From Adiantum capillus-veneris (lineage: Eukaryota > Streptophyta > Polypodiopsida > Polypodiales > Pteridaceae): a stretch of 64,000 nucleotides of DNA. Where the stretch lies: assembly GCA_014529385.2 (NCBI GenBank), contig CM043960.1:119294543-119358542 (forward strand). Reading direction: 5' to 3'. Below are positions 1 to 11,412 of this stretch, piece after piece (the first letter of the stretch is position 1; each line of letters begins with the position of its first letter). The position numbers were made by a program, and so were the translations under genes. The notes under the pieces were generated by a model. It ran no database searches. It was given only the letters and a program-made list of their open reading frames with translations, and was not told the origin of the DNA.

Positions 1-372
1 CCTCAAACTCAAGGGGAAGTCTATACACTAGGTAAGAACAACACCCTGAAGACTTGAACTGCAAAATCAACCTATAACCACTCCGTGCGGCAAACACGTA
101 TGAAGACAGGCCGAAAAATACAGGTGATCGAAACTTGACCCCGATGGTACTAATGTGTAGCTCTACTCGTTGTGGTTCTATAGATATGCTGCATGCTCTA
201 TTCCGACACACGAGTTGGAAGAAAACTCACACCGAAGCTCGTAGGAACTTACCACACATAGAAGCCGATAACGCGCACTCTTGGTATCTGTGCGTAGCTC
301 TCCCCGTTGCTAACACAATGGCGGTGTCGCTTCTCCAATGGCGGCTCCGTAGCTCGCATAGCAAGTAGATAA

Positions 373-374
<2 letters not shown>

Positions 375-409
<35 letters not shown>
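375..409. repeat. (CT)n microsatellite
   Basis: Uninterrupted CT dinucleotide run of about 35 bp. ORFs through it are low-complexity artefacts. Confidence 0.9.
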
Positions 410-411
<2 letters not shown>

Positions 412-1170
412 ACACAGTCACGGCGCTCAAAAACTCCCTTTGATTAATAATCTGAATCCCTTAGGTTACAAAAACTTTGGCTTATATATCTCAACCTTGG
501 AGGTGAGAACATCTCTAACTAATTACATCAGCAAGTGAAATTACTTCGGGATTACAAGCTGGAAACTCAATTGAGTCCCGTTACTTAATGAATGGCTCAA
601 TTCAAAATCAATGTCGGAAAGACATTTATTACAATCAATGGTTACAAAAATGATGAGTGTGAGCAAAAATGTGGGTGTGATCCTCTGCTGGCTCGCTCAA
701 CAACCACCCCAGGATGATTCAATCCATAAGCTTTATTGAATTGGCACAAATGTGCATCAGGGTCTTCACTCGAAGGACCTTGAAACCGACTATACTTAAT
801 CTGAGGATGAGCCATCACCCCTTGCCCAACTGTTCCTCCTCCTCTCGGAAAAAGCTGACGAGCACTAGGAGGTGGAGACAGTGGCGGAGATACCCCCTGA
901 CTGCTTACCGGAGACGGTGGTGGAGCAACCTATGTGGGTAAGGGTGAACATACAACAGGAGGACATGATTGAATGCATGGAGTACGCCTCGCTCACTGCA
1001 ACTGCCTACCACGCACCAGGCTTGGTGATGGAGATACAGATTCCTCAATCTGCGGGGAAGAAAAAACAAATTCATCCGAACCGCCTCTCCTCCGACGTCT
1101 TCCTACAATTGGAACCAGGCGGACCCTGCAACCTAGTACGCATGCATATTCATTGTAGGTCATCCATCAC

Positions 1171-1185
1171 GCATCGTGGTCGCCA
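1171..1185 (-). other. Putative primer-binding site of element F
   Basis: On the minus strand TGGCGACCACGATGC begins two bases after the ...TTACA end of the putative LTR. The TGGCGACCAC core matches what I recall of the complement of a plant tRNA-Arg 3' end, but the following bases diverge, so tRNA identity is uncertain. Confidence 0.45.
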
Positions 1186-1187
1186 GA

Positions 1188-1603
1188 TGTAATGCCTATT
1201 GCCCACACATGAGCAATAGACATTACGGGAATGATTACCCACAACTACATTATATGAACATCAACATATAGAATGACAATAGAAGTAAGCACACAGTACG
1301 CAAGCACAAAACACCTCTTGCTTCATTCATGTGTGATCCAGACACAGAGTTACAACAATAGATTCCATGAGTATCCTAGAGATTTGTTGAGTTGAGTTGA
1401 GTTGAGTTACATCAAAAGACAGGTATGACCCTTCATATACAACCGCTTCTCCAGCGCAGATCGGGAACGGTGCACACACTCCTGTCCCATGATATCCTGT
1501 GAAGAACTGCTGCTACGGGCGCCGCATATCGCATGACTCCTGATCCGCAGTGTCGAGACCTCCGTAGGACTGCAGGACCAGATGTGCGGCTAATGCCGTA
1601 ACA
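1188..1603 (-). mobile_element. 5' LTR of element F (minus orientation)
   Basis: Read on the minus strand this 416 bp block starts TGTTACGGCATTA and ends AGGCATTACA, the TG...CA form of an LTR, and a PBS-like sequence follows it. At 1604 the sequence switches abruptly to an inverted copy of the LTR-like repeat seen at 53900-54830, which supports an insertion boundary there. Inside are a 38-nt hairpin (1189-1226) and a (GAGTT)4 run near 1387-1408. The 3' LTR would lie left of the window, so the LTR call cannot be confirmed by a pair. Confidence 0.5.
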
Positions 1604-2479
1604 TCTTGGTTGGTTTGCATCACAAAGCCAAGAGTTGTTGGTGTAGGTCTCCCTTCTCACAAGCTTGGAGTAGGTGATAAGCTTTCCATTAAAACTTGAG
1701 AAGGAGAGAGAGTCTTCTTTACTTCACACATGAGCTAGTGTGAGTGTGTAGGTGATAACGCCTTTGAAAAATCAGCCCCCTCTCTGTTTGCTCTTGCTAG
1801 CATCCTACTGGACCTCCTCAGGCTTAGCCAATGGTAATTAAGCAGCATAAGTGATAGCCTTCTGACATGTGTCCCCCTTTCCCCTTTTGTGAGAGATTTA
1901 GGTAATTATTTAATTCAACTAAACTCTCATTGGACCCCTTTGCCTCCTGGCCAATAGGAATTAGGCAAGCCATTGGGCTGTTGAATGCTCTGGTCCCCTT
2001 GGGAGACTGTCCCCAATAGTCTTCTAGAGAGCTTAATTCTTATTGATTCTTTTATTAAGTGTTTTTAAATTGATTAAACTAGATTAACTCTAGCCTAATT
2101 CTCATTGGTCCACCTCCAAGGCCATCCAATAGGAATTGGGTACACCTAGCTTGTGGGCATCTGGGCTAGGGATCTGACATGTGTCCCTCATTCCCTTTGT
2201 GTAAAGGGAGCTTGTGTGTGTGTGAGAGAGTTTCTCTCTCATCCCCTACTTGCAAGGCTCACCCCCTCCTATGTAGGGATTGCCAAAGACTTTTGGGACA
2301 CACACAAAGCATCCAATTCCCCCAATGTTTGACCTTTGGACACAACCTTTCAATTTTGGAACCTTAGCATTTTGAAAGTCTTAATGGGCTGAACCTTAGG
2401 GTCTTTTAAGCCCATTGTTTCACATGGCTCTTTTACAGACCCCCCCCCCCCCCCCTTTGGATCCCTACTGTGGCTGGTG
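1604..2479 (-). mobile_element. Inverted LTR fragment related to the 3' LTR of element E
   Basis: The minus strand matches 53916-54830 over most of its length: the GGGATCCAAAGG motif, the 'agagccatgtg/aacaatgggctt' block, the (GT)n stretch, the CTCTCACAAAAGGGRAAGG block and the final ACTCTTGGCTTTGTGATGCA. It lacks the first roughly 16 bp (TGTTAGGCTGGC...) and abuts repeat R at 2480. It is cut at 1604 by element F. It is either a solo LTR or the edge of a lost element; no internal domains adjoin it. Confidence 0.65.
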
Positions 2480-2630
2480 AGATTGAATAGGAAAAGGGTT
2501 CCTTTTATTGGTGAGATTGAATGCACTCGTTATATAGAATTTACTTATGGTGACCCCCCCCCCCCCCCCCCCCCCCCTTTGGATCCCTATTTTCCCTCCT
2601 TTGGATCCCTACTGTGGCTGGTGAGATTGA
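2440..2630. repeat. 144-bp tandem duplication with two long C tracts
   Basis: The junction between the inverted LTR and repeat R is duplicated with a 144 bp period ('actgtggctggtgagattg' at 2467 and again at 2611). Each unit carries a homopolymer: C16 at 2440-2455 and C24 at 2554-2577. The duplication spans the LTR/R junction, so it happened after the two were joined. Confidence 0.8.
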
Positions 2631-3410
2631 ATAGGAAAAGGGTTCCTTTTATTGGTGAGATTGAATGCACTCGTTATATAGAAAAACTAGCTATAGCCAA
2701 CGGATGAGTAGAGATAAGGGATCGAACAAGCCTTCATTCTCTTTGACACTGATTGATCACAAGGATCTTTAATCCGATTCCTATATAAGAAAACTAGAGC
2801 AAGATAGTAGAAAGGTTCAATTTTCCTAGTTAGAAATAGCTAAATTATGCTTCTCAATCTAAGAACTTTGTTTTCTAGGTAACTTGAGGCTTTAAGTAGT
2901 TAATTTGACATACTAACTAAGAATCCTACAGTTTTATTGTATAGTAATCCTTATCCTATAATTTTGTTATACAACAATTATACTCATCATACATGCTTCT
3001 CTTTATACTCATCATACATGCTTCTCTGAGATAAAAATCCATTAATTGAAAGATGTAAAGGAATCTTTCAAGTACATATGTCACCTCGTCCTTCTCCTCC
3101 CCTCTTCTTCCATTGTTAAGTAACAACCCCTCCCCCCCCAACACACACACACACACACACACACACACCCAACCTTGTTTTTGGCATACATCAACGGCCA
3201 TGGGTAGGGATCTCTTGGTGAATTCTCTTATCTAACAAACCCATGCTTTGCATAAGGCCTTCTTGGAACTTTTGAAAGTTTATGGTGGATAGACAAAAGA
3301 ACCATTCATATTGAATTGACATAATTATTGTATTAGATTTTGAGATGGAGATGGAGGATTACATGATTTGCATAGTGGCCATTTACAGACTCAAAAAAGG
3401 AAGGTGGCAT
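2480..3410. repeat. Dispersed repeat R, copy 1
   Basis: This block matches 40845-41642 in the same orientation over nearly its whole length, from AGATTGAATAGGAA to GGAAGGTGGCAT. Copy 1 carries a (CA)n run at 3139-3168 and a duplicated 'tatactcatcatacatgcttctct' segment near 2978-3027. Weak minus-strand ORFs occur in both copies, with a trace in copy 2 that could be Copia reverse transcriptase ('EIKGALLNG', like DVKxAFLNG). That identification is tentative. Confidence 0.65.
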
Positions 3411-3656
3411 TAGATGTTGGAAAGTGATATGTAGCACGTGGGAAAAAGGTCAAGCATCATGTGGCTATACAAAATAGCATGTGACTATAGAGAATCATGT
3501 GTTAGGGAAATTCATGTAGTAAGGTGCATGCTTAGTATGCTTGGATTTTGGGGCTTGGTCACGTATTGAGTGTAAGCTAATAGTTTACTGCCAACAAACA
3601 CCCTCGTAAGTTGGAGCTTACATGATGTGCATGGATAATAATAGAGGTAGTTAATA
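3411..3656. other. Unassigned non-coding stretch
   Basis: About 250 bp between repeats R and S. No ORF, repeat or motif was recognised. Confidence 0.5.
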
Positions 3657-3807
3657 TGGGTCGCTTACGTTAATTGCACATGGCTTATAAGATGAATCTA
3701 ATGCAAAAGAGGGTAGGTCTTACCTCCAAATTTGGGTTTGGGGTAGTGTCTAACATCCATTACAATACATCATCATTATAGATAGTGTTGGCATCCCCTT
3801 CTTCTTC
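3657..3807. repeat. Short repeat S, copy 1
   Basis: Matches 11770-11921 in the same orientation (TGGGTC[GA]CTTA ... GGCATCCCCTTCTTCTTC). The homology starts exactly at TGG, which at the second copy is the base next to the CACTA-2 terminus. This copy may therefore be a paralogous uninterrupted site. Confidence 0.7.
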
Positions 3808-3829
3808 TTCTTCTTCTTCTTCTTCTTCA
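3802..3829. repeat. (TTC)n microsatellite
   Basis: Run of about nine TTC units between repeat S and LINE fragment 1. Confidence 0.85.
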
Positions 3830-4833
3830 ATGATGTGCTATGCAATGAAAGAGTGATGACTCTAAGATTCAATTGAGGGTGTTGGAGTTTGAACCCACCT
3901 TTGCATCCAAAGGCATTGAGTGGGACACATTCCTTAAGTGAGATCTTTCATAGATCTGAACTGATTTCCACCTATGTAGGTGCCCATTCCAAAGAACTTG
4001 CCAAGTGGTGATTCCTTTGTTGTGACATCGAAGTGCCATCCTTCTTTGATTATTGGCGATAGGGGTTAGAGGGGAGAGAGGCCACCAAATGGAGCCGAAT
4101 TGCCGGACAGCATTAAACCTGTTGTTAGACCAGAAGACTCACAGATTGACCCTTTCCCTATTCCATGCACCCCAGAGAGATGCAGGCAGGTCTGACCCTT
4201 TGGCCTTGATGGGGAATGGCCCAAAAAAATAGTGATCCAACTCAATTTTTGCCAAGGCTTCCAATTGGCAAATAGAGCAAAGTTCTTGAATAGGACGAGA
4301 GCCCATTTGTTGCTAGTATCCTGAAGAGCACGGATGAGGAATTTGACTGCTATTTTACATGTCCATTTTTAAATATTTTTTACTCCTAGACCCCCTTTTA
4401 CTACTAGAAGACAACAAATATCCCACCAAACTTTGGCTGCAGCTTTCTTTAGAGTTGGCTAGTATTGCTTAGATAGTCAAGTTGATGGTCTTAAAGTCCT
4501 CGCTGTCATATTCTTAAACTGAGGGTTTGGGGTTGACAACGAAGCATAGTAGCAGCGTAGATAATTAATCACTGGCCATTGGAAAATCTTGAGCTATGCT
4601 CTAAATTTGGCTATATGAGTACAACTTTCCCTTTTTCCTTTCTGGTGATCATCATCCATAGCTTTTGGACCTTTGGTGGTTGATTTGGTGGTCCTTCATC
4701 GTGATCTCCTTTCTTAGTCTGGATTTTTGGTTTATCAAATGGCTAGTTTGATGGACCCTCCATGCTTGATTAGATGCAGTCCACGAAACTAGAGCCGAGC
4801 TCCTAGGGCAACCCAATACAAGATGTGCAGTTG
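3828..4833 (-). pseudogene. LINE (L1-type) reverse-transcriptase C-terminal fragment, copy 1
   Basis: The minus strand is homologous to 13556-14634 and 58086-58972. It carries decayed codons for the region just after the non-LTR reverse transcriptase core ('VRWDICCLP..KGGLGVKN' type, the Gly-Leu-Gly motif of plant L1-like ORF2). It lacks the downstream zinc-binding (zf-RVT) part present in copies 2 and 3. Frame is broken repeatedly. The 5' side (minus sense) joins CACTA-2 at about 4833 with a 2-3 nt overlap 'gtc', an illegitimate junction. Confidence 0.65.
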
Positions 4834-4896
4834 TCACTACTCATAATGAAGATAACCTGGACATAAATTTAATCTTCTATTGGCATCCGCCCTATT

Positions 4897-4945
<49 letters not shown>

Positions 4946-5017
4946 CACACTGTCAATGTCTATATTTGTGGGTACGAGAAATCTACACACCCACGTCTAC
5001 ATGATAGTGCATGTAGC
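4833..5017 (-). mobile_element. CACTA-2, inner fragment (left of Copia A)
   Basis: This is the reverse complement of about 16800-17040 in CACTA-1, down to the start region of the transposase ORF ('cattatgagtagtgac'), where it is truncated against LINE fragment 1. It includes the (CT)n tract 4900-4942 and the conserved 'tttgtgggta ... cacccacgtctacatga' block. It continues at 10404 after the Copia A insertion. Confidence 0.8.
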
Positions 5018-5244
5018 TGTTACCATATACATGTGGTAGTGATGTGTGTGAACACACTAGGACCTCCGGGGCATTTTTTTCCTCTTTAGGAGGTTTTTTC
5101 CCCCGTGCATTGTATATACGCCCATCACTCTAGGGCTATCAATCTTTCCATAGCACACTAAGTAACACACTCTCTATTGTGTGCCTTGAGCTTCCTTTGT
5201 CTTCTTCAAGTTGTGTGTGTTTCTCTACAACCTTAATTCCAACA
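5018..5244 (+). repeat. 5' LTR of Copia A
   Basis: 227 bp, TGTTACC...TTCCAACA. It matches 10177-10403 and the inverted LTR 58973-59199. The tRNA-iMet PBS follows two bases later. Confidence 0.95.
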
Positions 5245-5246
5245 AT

Positions 5247-5258
5247 TGGTATCAGAGC
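5247..5258 (+). other. Primer-binding site (tRNA-iMet) of Copia A
   Basis: TGGTATCAGAGC, the classical plant initiator-Met tRNA complement, starts 3 nt after the 5' LTR. Confidence 0.95.
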
Positions 5259-5606
5259 AGGTCACGTCCTCCCGGGCTTAGTCGCCAGCTGCTCCAGCAC
5301 ACGCCTGCTCACTTTCTCCTATTTCAGTGATCTTTGGCAAGCGTTCGTAGGTCGACAAATATTTTGGGCAAGCTCAAAGAGCTTGGTCTGCTCAGAATTT
5401 TGATTTGGGCTCATTTCGGCCTCCGTTTCCACTACAGGCAGTACTGCACAGGCTATTTCGTCATTTTGTGCAGAATTTCTGTCAATGCCGTTTTTTGCAT
5501 TACATGTGCCTTATAGTCTTCTATGGTTTGTGCTATATAGCACAGGTTGTTCCCACTCCGTTTCTCCTATTTTCAAGCAGTTTTCACATCAGGTGCAACA
5601 TTTACC

Positions 5607-8600
5607 ATGGCTGACAACAACAACACAGATGTGTTCAAGATGTTTGCTGCTGAGGACAGGTTGGATGGGGATAACTACCCTATGTGGGCTTATATGATGC
5701 AACACGTTCTTGTGTCAAAGGGTGTCTGGAACATTGTGCAGGGCATTGATGTACGTCCTGGTTCTGAGGATGTAGGCGATGTTGAGGATGTTGCAGGTCT
5801 TGCTGCAAGGATTGCAACTGTAAGAGTTGTTTTGCCTACAACAGAACAAGCTCGTTGGGATGTTAAGGATGCACAGGCTCATGCATTGATGCGTTGTCTG
5901 TGAAGCGCACCATTGTTCCTCACATCCGTTCAACAAAATCAGCAAAACAGGCTTGGGATATTTTAGCAGGTCTTTATCAAGCCGCAATGAGGTTAAAATT
6001 GATTTGTTGCGTAAAGAGCTGGAGTTGAAGATTATGCATGAGGAAGATGACATGGACACTTTCGTTGCTAGTGTCAAGGATATCAATGAGCAACTTATTT
6101 CTGCAGGTGAAGTCATTTCAGACAGTTCCCTTGTGCAGACTGTTCTTGATGCCTTACCAAATTCTCACCCAAGGAAATCCTGAAGTTGTCAAGTTTGATG
6201 CATTATACACATTGTTGTTGCAAGAGTCACTTTCTAGAAAAAACAGGACTAGGCAGCGTGCAGTTGAACATGCTTTTATTGCTTCTCAAGGAAAGAGTGG
6301 TAACTGTAATGCAGCCACTTCTTATGGTTCTGCTGCGAGTGGCAAAAATTCTGTTCCTAATGCTTCTGCTGGAAGTACTTCGTCTGGCAATTTTGGTGAT
6401 AAGGGCAAAAAGAAGATGCGTTGCCATTATTGTAAAGCCAATGATCACTTGATCAAGTCGTGTCCTAAGTTGAAGGCCAAAGAGGATAAGAAGAAAGAGG
6501 GTGGTTCCACTGCAAATGCTGGTTCCACTACAAATGCAGCCATTGTTGAGTCTTTTGTGAAAGGAGATTGTGTTGCTGATGTTGATGCAGAATGGGCTTT
6601 TAGCGCAGAGTGCACTTACAATCCTGCTGTCCATGATGCATGCTTGTCAGTTGCTACAGATTCACATGTGTGGTATTTTGACAGTGGTGCTACAAAGCAC
6701 ATTACCTCACATCGTGAATTGTTTACCTCTCTTGAGTCAGTTCCTCATGGGGATTCAATCACTTGTGCCAACAACGCCTCTTATCCAGTTCAGGGAGTTG
6801 GAAAGATTGTGCTCACTGCTGCTAATGGCAGTTCCTTCACACTTGTTGATGCACTTTATGTACCTGGGATCAAGAAGAATCTCTTGTCTATATCCGCATG
6901 ATGCATGCTTGTCAGTTGCTACAGATTCACATGTGTGGTATTTTGACAGTGGTGCTACAAAGCACATTACCTCACATCATGAATTGTTTACCTCTCTTGA
7001 GTCAGTTCCTCATGGGAATTCAATCACTTGTGCCAACAACGCCTCTTATCCAGTTCAGGGAGTTGGAAAGATTGTGCTCACTGCTGCTAATGGCAGTTCC
7101 TTCACACTTGTTGATGCACTTTATGTACCTGGGATCAAGAAGAATCTCTTGTCTGTATCCGCACTTGCTAGACTTGGACTTGTAGTCAAATTTGTGGATG
7201 ACAGATGTACAGTTCATGATCTCAGTTTTGGTGATCAAATTGTTGCATCTGGCCTTTTGTGCCGTGGGCTGTATAAGCTCACTTTGTATGACTAGTGTGG
7301 ACAAAACTTTGCAAATGTTGTTGCAGATTCAAGAGTTATTTCAGATGCAAAACTTTGGCATGCACGTTTTGGTCATCTGAATTTTGCCAGTTTGCTACGT
7401 TTGCAGAAATCTGATATGGTTGCTTCTTTGCCGCCTCTTGAAGCACTTGTCAAACATGTTTGTGAAGGCTGTATTTTGGATAAGATGCAGCGTTCTAAGT
7501 TTCCAAAGGATGGTTCAGTTCGGGCCACATGCAGGTTGCAGCTTGCGCATAGTGATGTTTGTGGGCTCATGCAAACTCCGTCCTTGGGCAATTACCTGTA
7601 CTTCGTGACTTTCATTGATGATTACTCTAGGCATGCATGGGTATTTCAACTTAAAGCAAAGTCCAAAGTTTTTATGTGCTTCAAACAATTTTTGGCTATG
7701 GCTGAAAATGTCTCGAAATGTACTATGGGCACCCTCCGTTCCGATCAAGGGGGGGAGTATATGTCTCATGAATTTAATGCATTTCTGGCTAGTTGTGGGA
7801 TAAAACACCAATGTACAGTGCCTTATACACCTCAGCAAAATGGCGTTGCTGAGAGGGAAAACAGGTCACTGACGGAAATGGCATGTATGGTCAAAAGTCA
7901 AGCTTTGCCGCATTCTTTTTGGCTTGAGGCCATCATGTGTGCCACTTATGTACTGAACAGGTGTCCTACGAAAGCTTTGCAGTCTATTACTCCATATGAA
8001 GCATGGCATGATAGAAAGCCTTCTATTGAGCACATGCGTGTTTTTGGCTGTTTGGCATATGCTTTGGTGCCACAAGTGTAGCGCAGAAAATTGGATGATA
8101 AGGCTGTCAAATTTGTTTTTGCTGGTTATAGTGCTGAAAGAAAAGGTTACAGGTTGTATCATCCGCAAACAAAACGTATTCTGGTTTCTCGGGATGTAGT
8201 GTTTGTGGAAGATTCTGTTCAGCCCTTGCTGCCATGTACTAGAGACAGTAATGTAAGCTCACAAGACATTTATGACACTTTGTTGCCTCATTTCAGTGGT
8301 GGAAATACGAATGTAAGTTCCAATGAGGCAAATGTACAGCCTATGGGGGTTTCTGAAAATGTTTTAGATCAGCCTATTACTGATGCAGATGTATATGATG
8401 TACTTGATGAGGAAAGGGCTGAAAATGAGCAGGCTAGAGGTATGCCAAAATGGCTGGTGCACACTTTGCCTGACAGTTAATTGGATACACTTTTGTCTAG
8501 TCGTACTCGTTCAGGATCTCGCCATGCATCTTATGCATCTGATTGTTATGCTTTGGCTGTGTCTAGCTTACTTGATGTTGAGGAGCCTCAGTCTTTTGAT

Positions 8601-10101
8601 GAAGCATAGAATTCAGAAAATTGGATGGCTGCCATGCAATCAGAATATGATGCACTTATAGAAAATGACACATGGACTTTATGTGATTTGCCTCCTGGCA
8701 AAAAGGCCATTGGTATGAAGTGGGTTTACAAGTTGAAACGCAAGACGGATGGTGAGATCGATCACCATAAGGCTCGACTTGTTGCAAAAGGTTATGCACA
8801 GCAAAAAGGCATAGATTATGAAGAGACTTTTGCTCCCACTTGTCGTATGACTACTGTGTGTTTTCTATGTGCATTGGCAGCTCATTTTGGTTGGGATGTA
8901 CTGCTTTCTTGAATGGTGACATATTTGAGGAAGTTTATGTAATGCAGCCTCGCGGTTTTGTCATCAAAGGACAAGAGGACAAAGTGTGCAAATGTAGCAA
9001 GGCTTTGTATGGGTTGAAGCAATCTCCTCGTGCTTGGTATGAGAAAGCTGACACTCATTTGGTCAAACAAGGTTTTCGTAACAGTCCAACAGAAAGCACA
9101 TTGTATGTAAAGCGCGAGGGTGATGTACTTCTCATTGTGGTTCTTTATGTTGATGATTTGCTGATCACTGGACCAAATGAGAGACATATTGCTGAATTTA
9201 GGGCTGATTTGAATGCTACTTTCAAGATGAAAGATTTGGGGCTGTTGCATCATTACTTGGGTATACAGTTTAAGCAGTGTAATGGTGGTATTGCCTTGTG
9301 TCAGAAAAGTTACATAGAGACATTGCTATGTAAATTTGGACTTGAGGATTGCAAACCTATTGCCACTCCCATGGAAACAAGTTTGAAGTTGAGTCTACAT
9401 GATGCTGGCGATCCTGCTGATGTCACTCTTTACCAAATTGGTGTGGGTTGTCTCATTTATGTATGCAACACGAGGCCAGATATTCAGTTTGCAGTCTCAT
9501 AGGTCAGCAGATTTATGCATAGCCCAGGGTCTAAGCATTGGCAGGCTGTCAAGAGGATTTTCCGCTACCTTAGTGGCACTTTACATCTTGGCTTGTTTTA
9601 TCCCAAGGGGGGATCATTGCCGCCAGACTTACATGCTTTTTCGGACTCAGATTGGGCTGGTTGTTTTGACACGCGAGTGTCCACAAGTGGTTTTTGTTTC
9701 ATGCTTGGCAATTCATGTATATCATGGTTGAGCAAGAAGCAACCTACTGTGGCCACTTCAAGTTGTGAGGCTGAGTACAGGGCAGTATTCATAGCTACGG
9801 TTGAGTGTGTATGGCTTAGACGCCTTATGGCTGATTTGGGTGTTGACAAAACACTGCCAACACTATCTACACTGACAGTCAGAGCACATTGGCAATTGCG
9901 AGGAACCCAGTTTTTCATGCTCGCACAAAGCACATTGAGGTGCATTACCACTATGTCAGGGAGAGGCTCTCAGCAGGAGAGATCAACTTGGATTATGTGG
10001 CAACACAGGACAACCTTGCAGATCTTTTCACAAAGGCATTGTCTCGTGAGAAGCTTGAAGCTTTCCACAAAGCTTTGGGCTTACTCCCCTTTGTGGACTG
10101 A
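5607..10101 (+). pseudogene. Copia A gag-pol polyprotein, disrupted
   Basis: The start at 5607 (MADNNN...) is the same as in element B. Visible in order: Gag with the zinc knuckle CHYCKANDHLIKSC (about 6421-6462); protease with DSGATKH (about 6679, duplicated at about 6944); integrase zinc finger and core (about 7355-7860, with SDVCG, FIDDYSRHAW, SDQGGEY, QNGVAER); reverse transcriptase (about 8625-9260, YVDDLLITG near 9146); RNase H (about 9610-10070). Breaks relative to B: small deletions in gag (near 5890, 5977 and 6168), a 265 bp tandem duplication, TAG at 7293, 8079, 8607 and 9500, TAA at 8478, and a 19 bp deletion at 8900/8901 in reverse transcriptase. Not functional. Confidence 0.93.
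6632..7161 (+). repeat. 265-bp tandem duplication across the Copia A protease
   Basis: 6632-6896 and 6897-7161 are near-identical direct repeats starting CATGATGCATGC, each carrying the protease motif DSGATKHIT. The unit is not a multiple of three, so the second copy is out of frame and the first ends at the TGA 6899-6901. Element B has a single copy. Confidence 0.93.
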
Positions 10102-10166
10102 TCCTGTCCTCAGGGCATGGAACTTCCCTTTACTCATGTGCTAGCTCTCGTTCACCGCATCACTCC

Positions 10167-10176
10167 AGGGGGGATT
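10167..10176 (+). other. Polypurine tract of Copia A
   Basis: AGGGGGGATT immediately before the 3' LTR, the expected plus-strand priming site. The same sequence sits inverted at 59200-59209 in element B. Confidence 0.85.
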
Positions 10177-10403
10177 TGTTACCATATACATGTGGTAGTG
10201 ATGTGTGTGAACACACTAGGACCACCGGGGCATTTTTTCCCTCTTTAGGAGGTTTTTTCCCCCGTGCATTGTATATACGCCCATCACTCTAGGGCTATCA
10301 ATCTTTCCATAGAACACTAAGTAACACACTCTCTATTGTGTGCCTTGAGCTTCCTTCGTCTTCTCCAAGCTGTGTGTGTTTCTTTGCAACCCTAATTCCA
10401 ATA
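10177..10403 (+). repeat. 3' LTR of Copia A
   Basis: 227 bp, pairs with 5018-5244, with about ten substitutions by eye. The target duplication GTAGC follows. Confidence 0.95.
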
Positions 10404-11286
10404 GTAGCGGACAAAACCCCTTTGCCTCTTCTCTAGCTGTAGCAATTCACAACATCTTAACATATCTTCACAACAAGCACATTACATGTTGGCCTCCAAT
10501 CTAAGTATCATGCCGTTGAAAGATTTCCAGCTTAAGGTCACATCCGTAGAGAGGAAGAGAGGGATCATTGTTTGTCTAACTCTAATTTTTTTACCGTAAT
10601 CCCGAAGGTAGACTCTAATATAAAAACTCAATCCAAAATCTAACCTAATTGAACATGTGGTGATTCGCGGCTAATTGAATATTGTTAGTGTGTGAGTTAA
10701 TAGGTGTCAGATTCTGATGGGAATATACATATTGCTGTGTAACCAGTGTTTGCTCTTTGGGCAAAGCGCGCCTTCATTGACATGCACAAAAATATAACAT
10801 AAATCTAATCTAATCTTAAATCGAACATAAATCTAGATCTAATCTAATCTTAAACTCAAAATAAACCTAAATCTAATCTAATCTTAAATCTAACCTAAAC
10901 CTAAATGTAACCTAGCTTAAATCTAAATTTAATCTAGTTAATCTTAAATCTTGTCTTAATCTTAAATCTAAATCTAATCTAAAATTAATCTCAACATAAA
11001 CCTAAATCTAATCCAATCTTAAATACTAAACCTAAATGTAATCTAACTTAAATCTAACATAGCTAGCTACTCTTTAATACAACCCTAATTTTAAATCTAA
11101 CATAATCTCAAACTCAACATAAACATAAATCTAAATGTAATCTAACCTAATCTAATTTAAATCTTAAACTAATCTCTCTCTCTTTTTTTTCTCCCCTTAC
11201 CTCTCTCATTTGTCTTCTCCCTCTCTCTCTCTTTGGTTTTTTATTCTCTCTCTCTTTCTCCCTCTTTCTCTTTCTCTTTGTTTTCT

Positions 11287-11341
<55 letters not shown>

Positions 11342-11369
11342 CTTTCTTTCAAAGACACAATGTGTGTGT

Positions 11370-11412
<43 letters not shown>

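Larger units (their letters stand above)
1..1187 (-). mobile_element. Internal region of LTR retrotransposon F (5' leader side)
   Basis: This stretch lies immediately 3' (minus sense) of the LTR at 1188-1603 and its primer-binding site, so it should be the start of the internal region of a minus-strand LTR retrotransposon whose body leaves the window on the left. I see no gag or pol motif on either strand. Short plus-strand ORFs at 714-941 and 872-1192 have no recognisable domain and run against the inferred element orientation. A (CT)n tract occupies 375-409. Assignment rests on the LTR/PBS boundary alone. Confidence 0.45.
5018..10403 (+). mobile_element. Copia retrotransposon A, complete structure, dead coding region
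   Basis: A 5,386 bp element bounded by two 227 bp LTRs (TGTTACC...CA, ending TA in the 3' copy) and a perfect 5-bp target duplication GTAGC at 5013-5017 and 10404-10408. It has an initiator-Met PBS, a polypurine tract and Copia domain order (Gag, protease, integrase, reverse transcriptase, RNase H). It sits inside CACTA-2, because both flanks are contiguous in the reverse complement of 16680-17040. The two LTRs differ at about ten sites by eye, so it is older than element B. The coding region has at least five nonsense codons, several small deletions and a 265 bp tandem duplication. Confidence 0.95.

Noticed and set aside
714-1192. Plus-strand ORFs of 75 and 106 codons
   Set aside because: No recognisable motif, and they run against the inferred minus orientation of element F; the longer one ends in its PBS/LTR boundary.
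1433-1660. Minus-strand 75-codon ORF
   Set aside because: Straddles the boundary between the F LTR and the older LTR relic, so it cannot be an ancestral gene.
2956-3201. 81-codon minus ORF with CVCVCV repeats
   Set aside because: Mostly the (CA)n tract in repeat R; the corresponding part of copy 2 lacks it.
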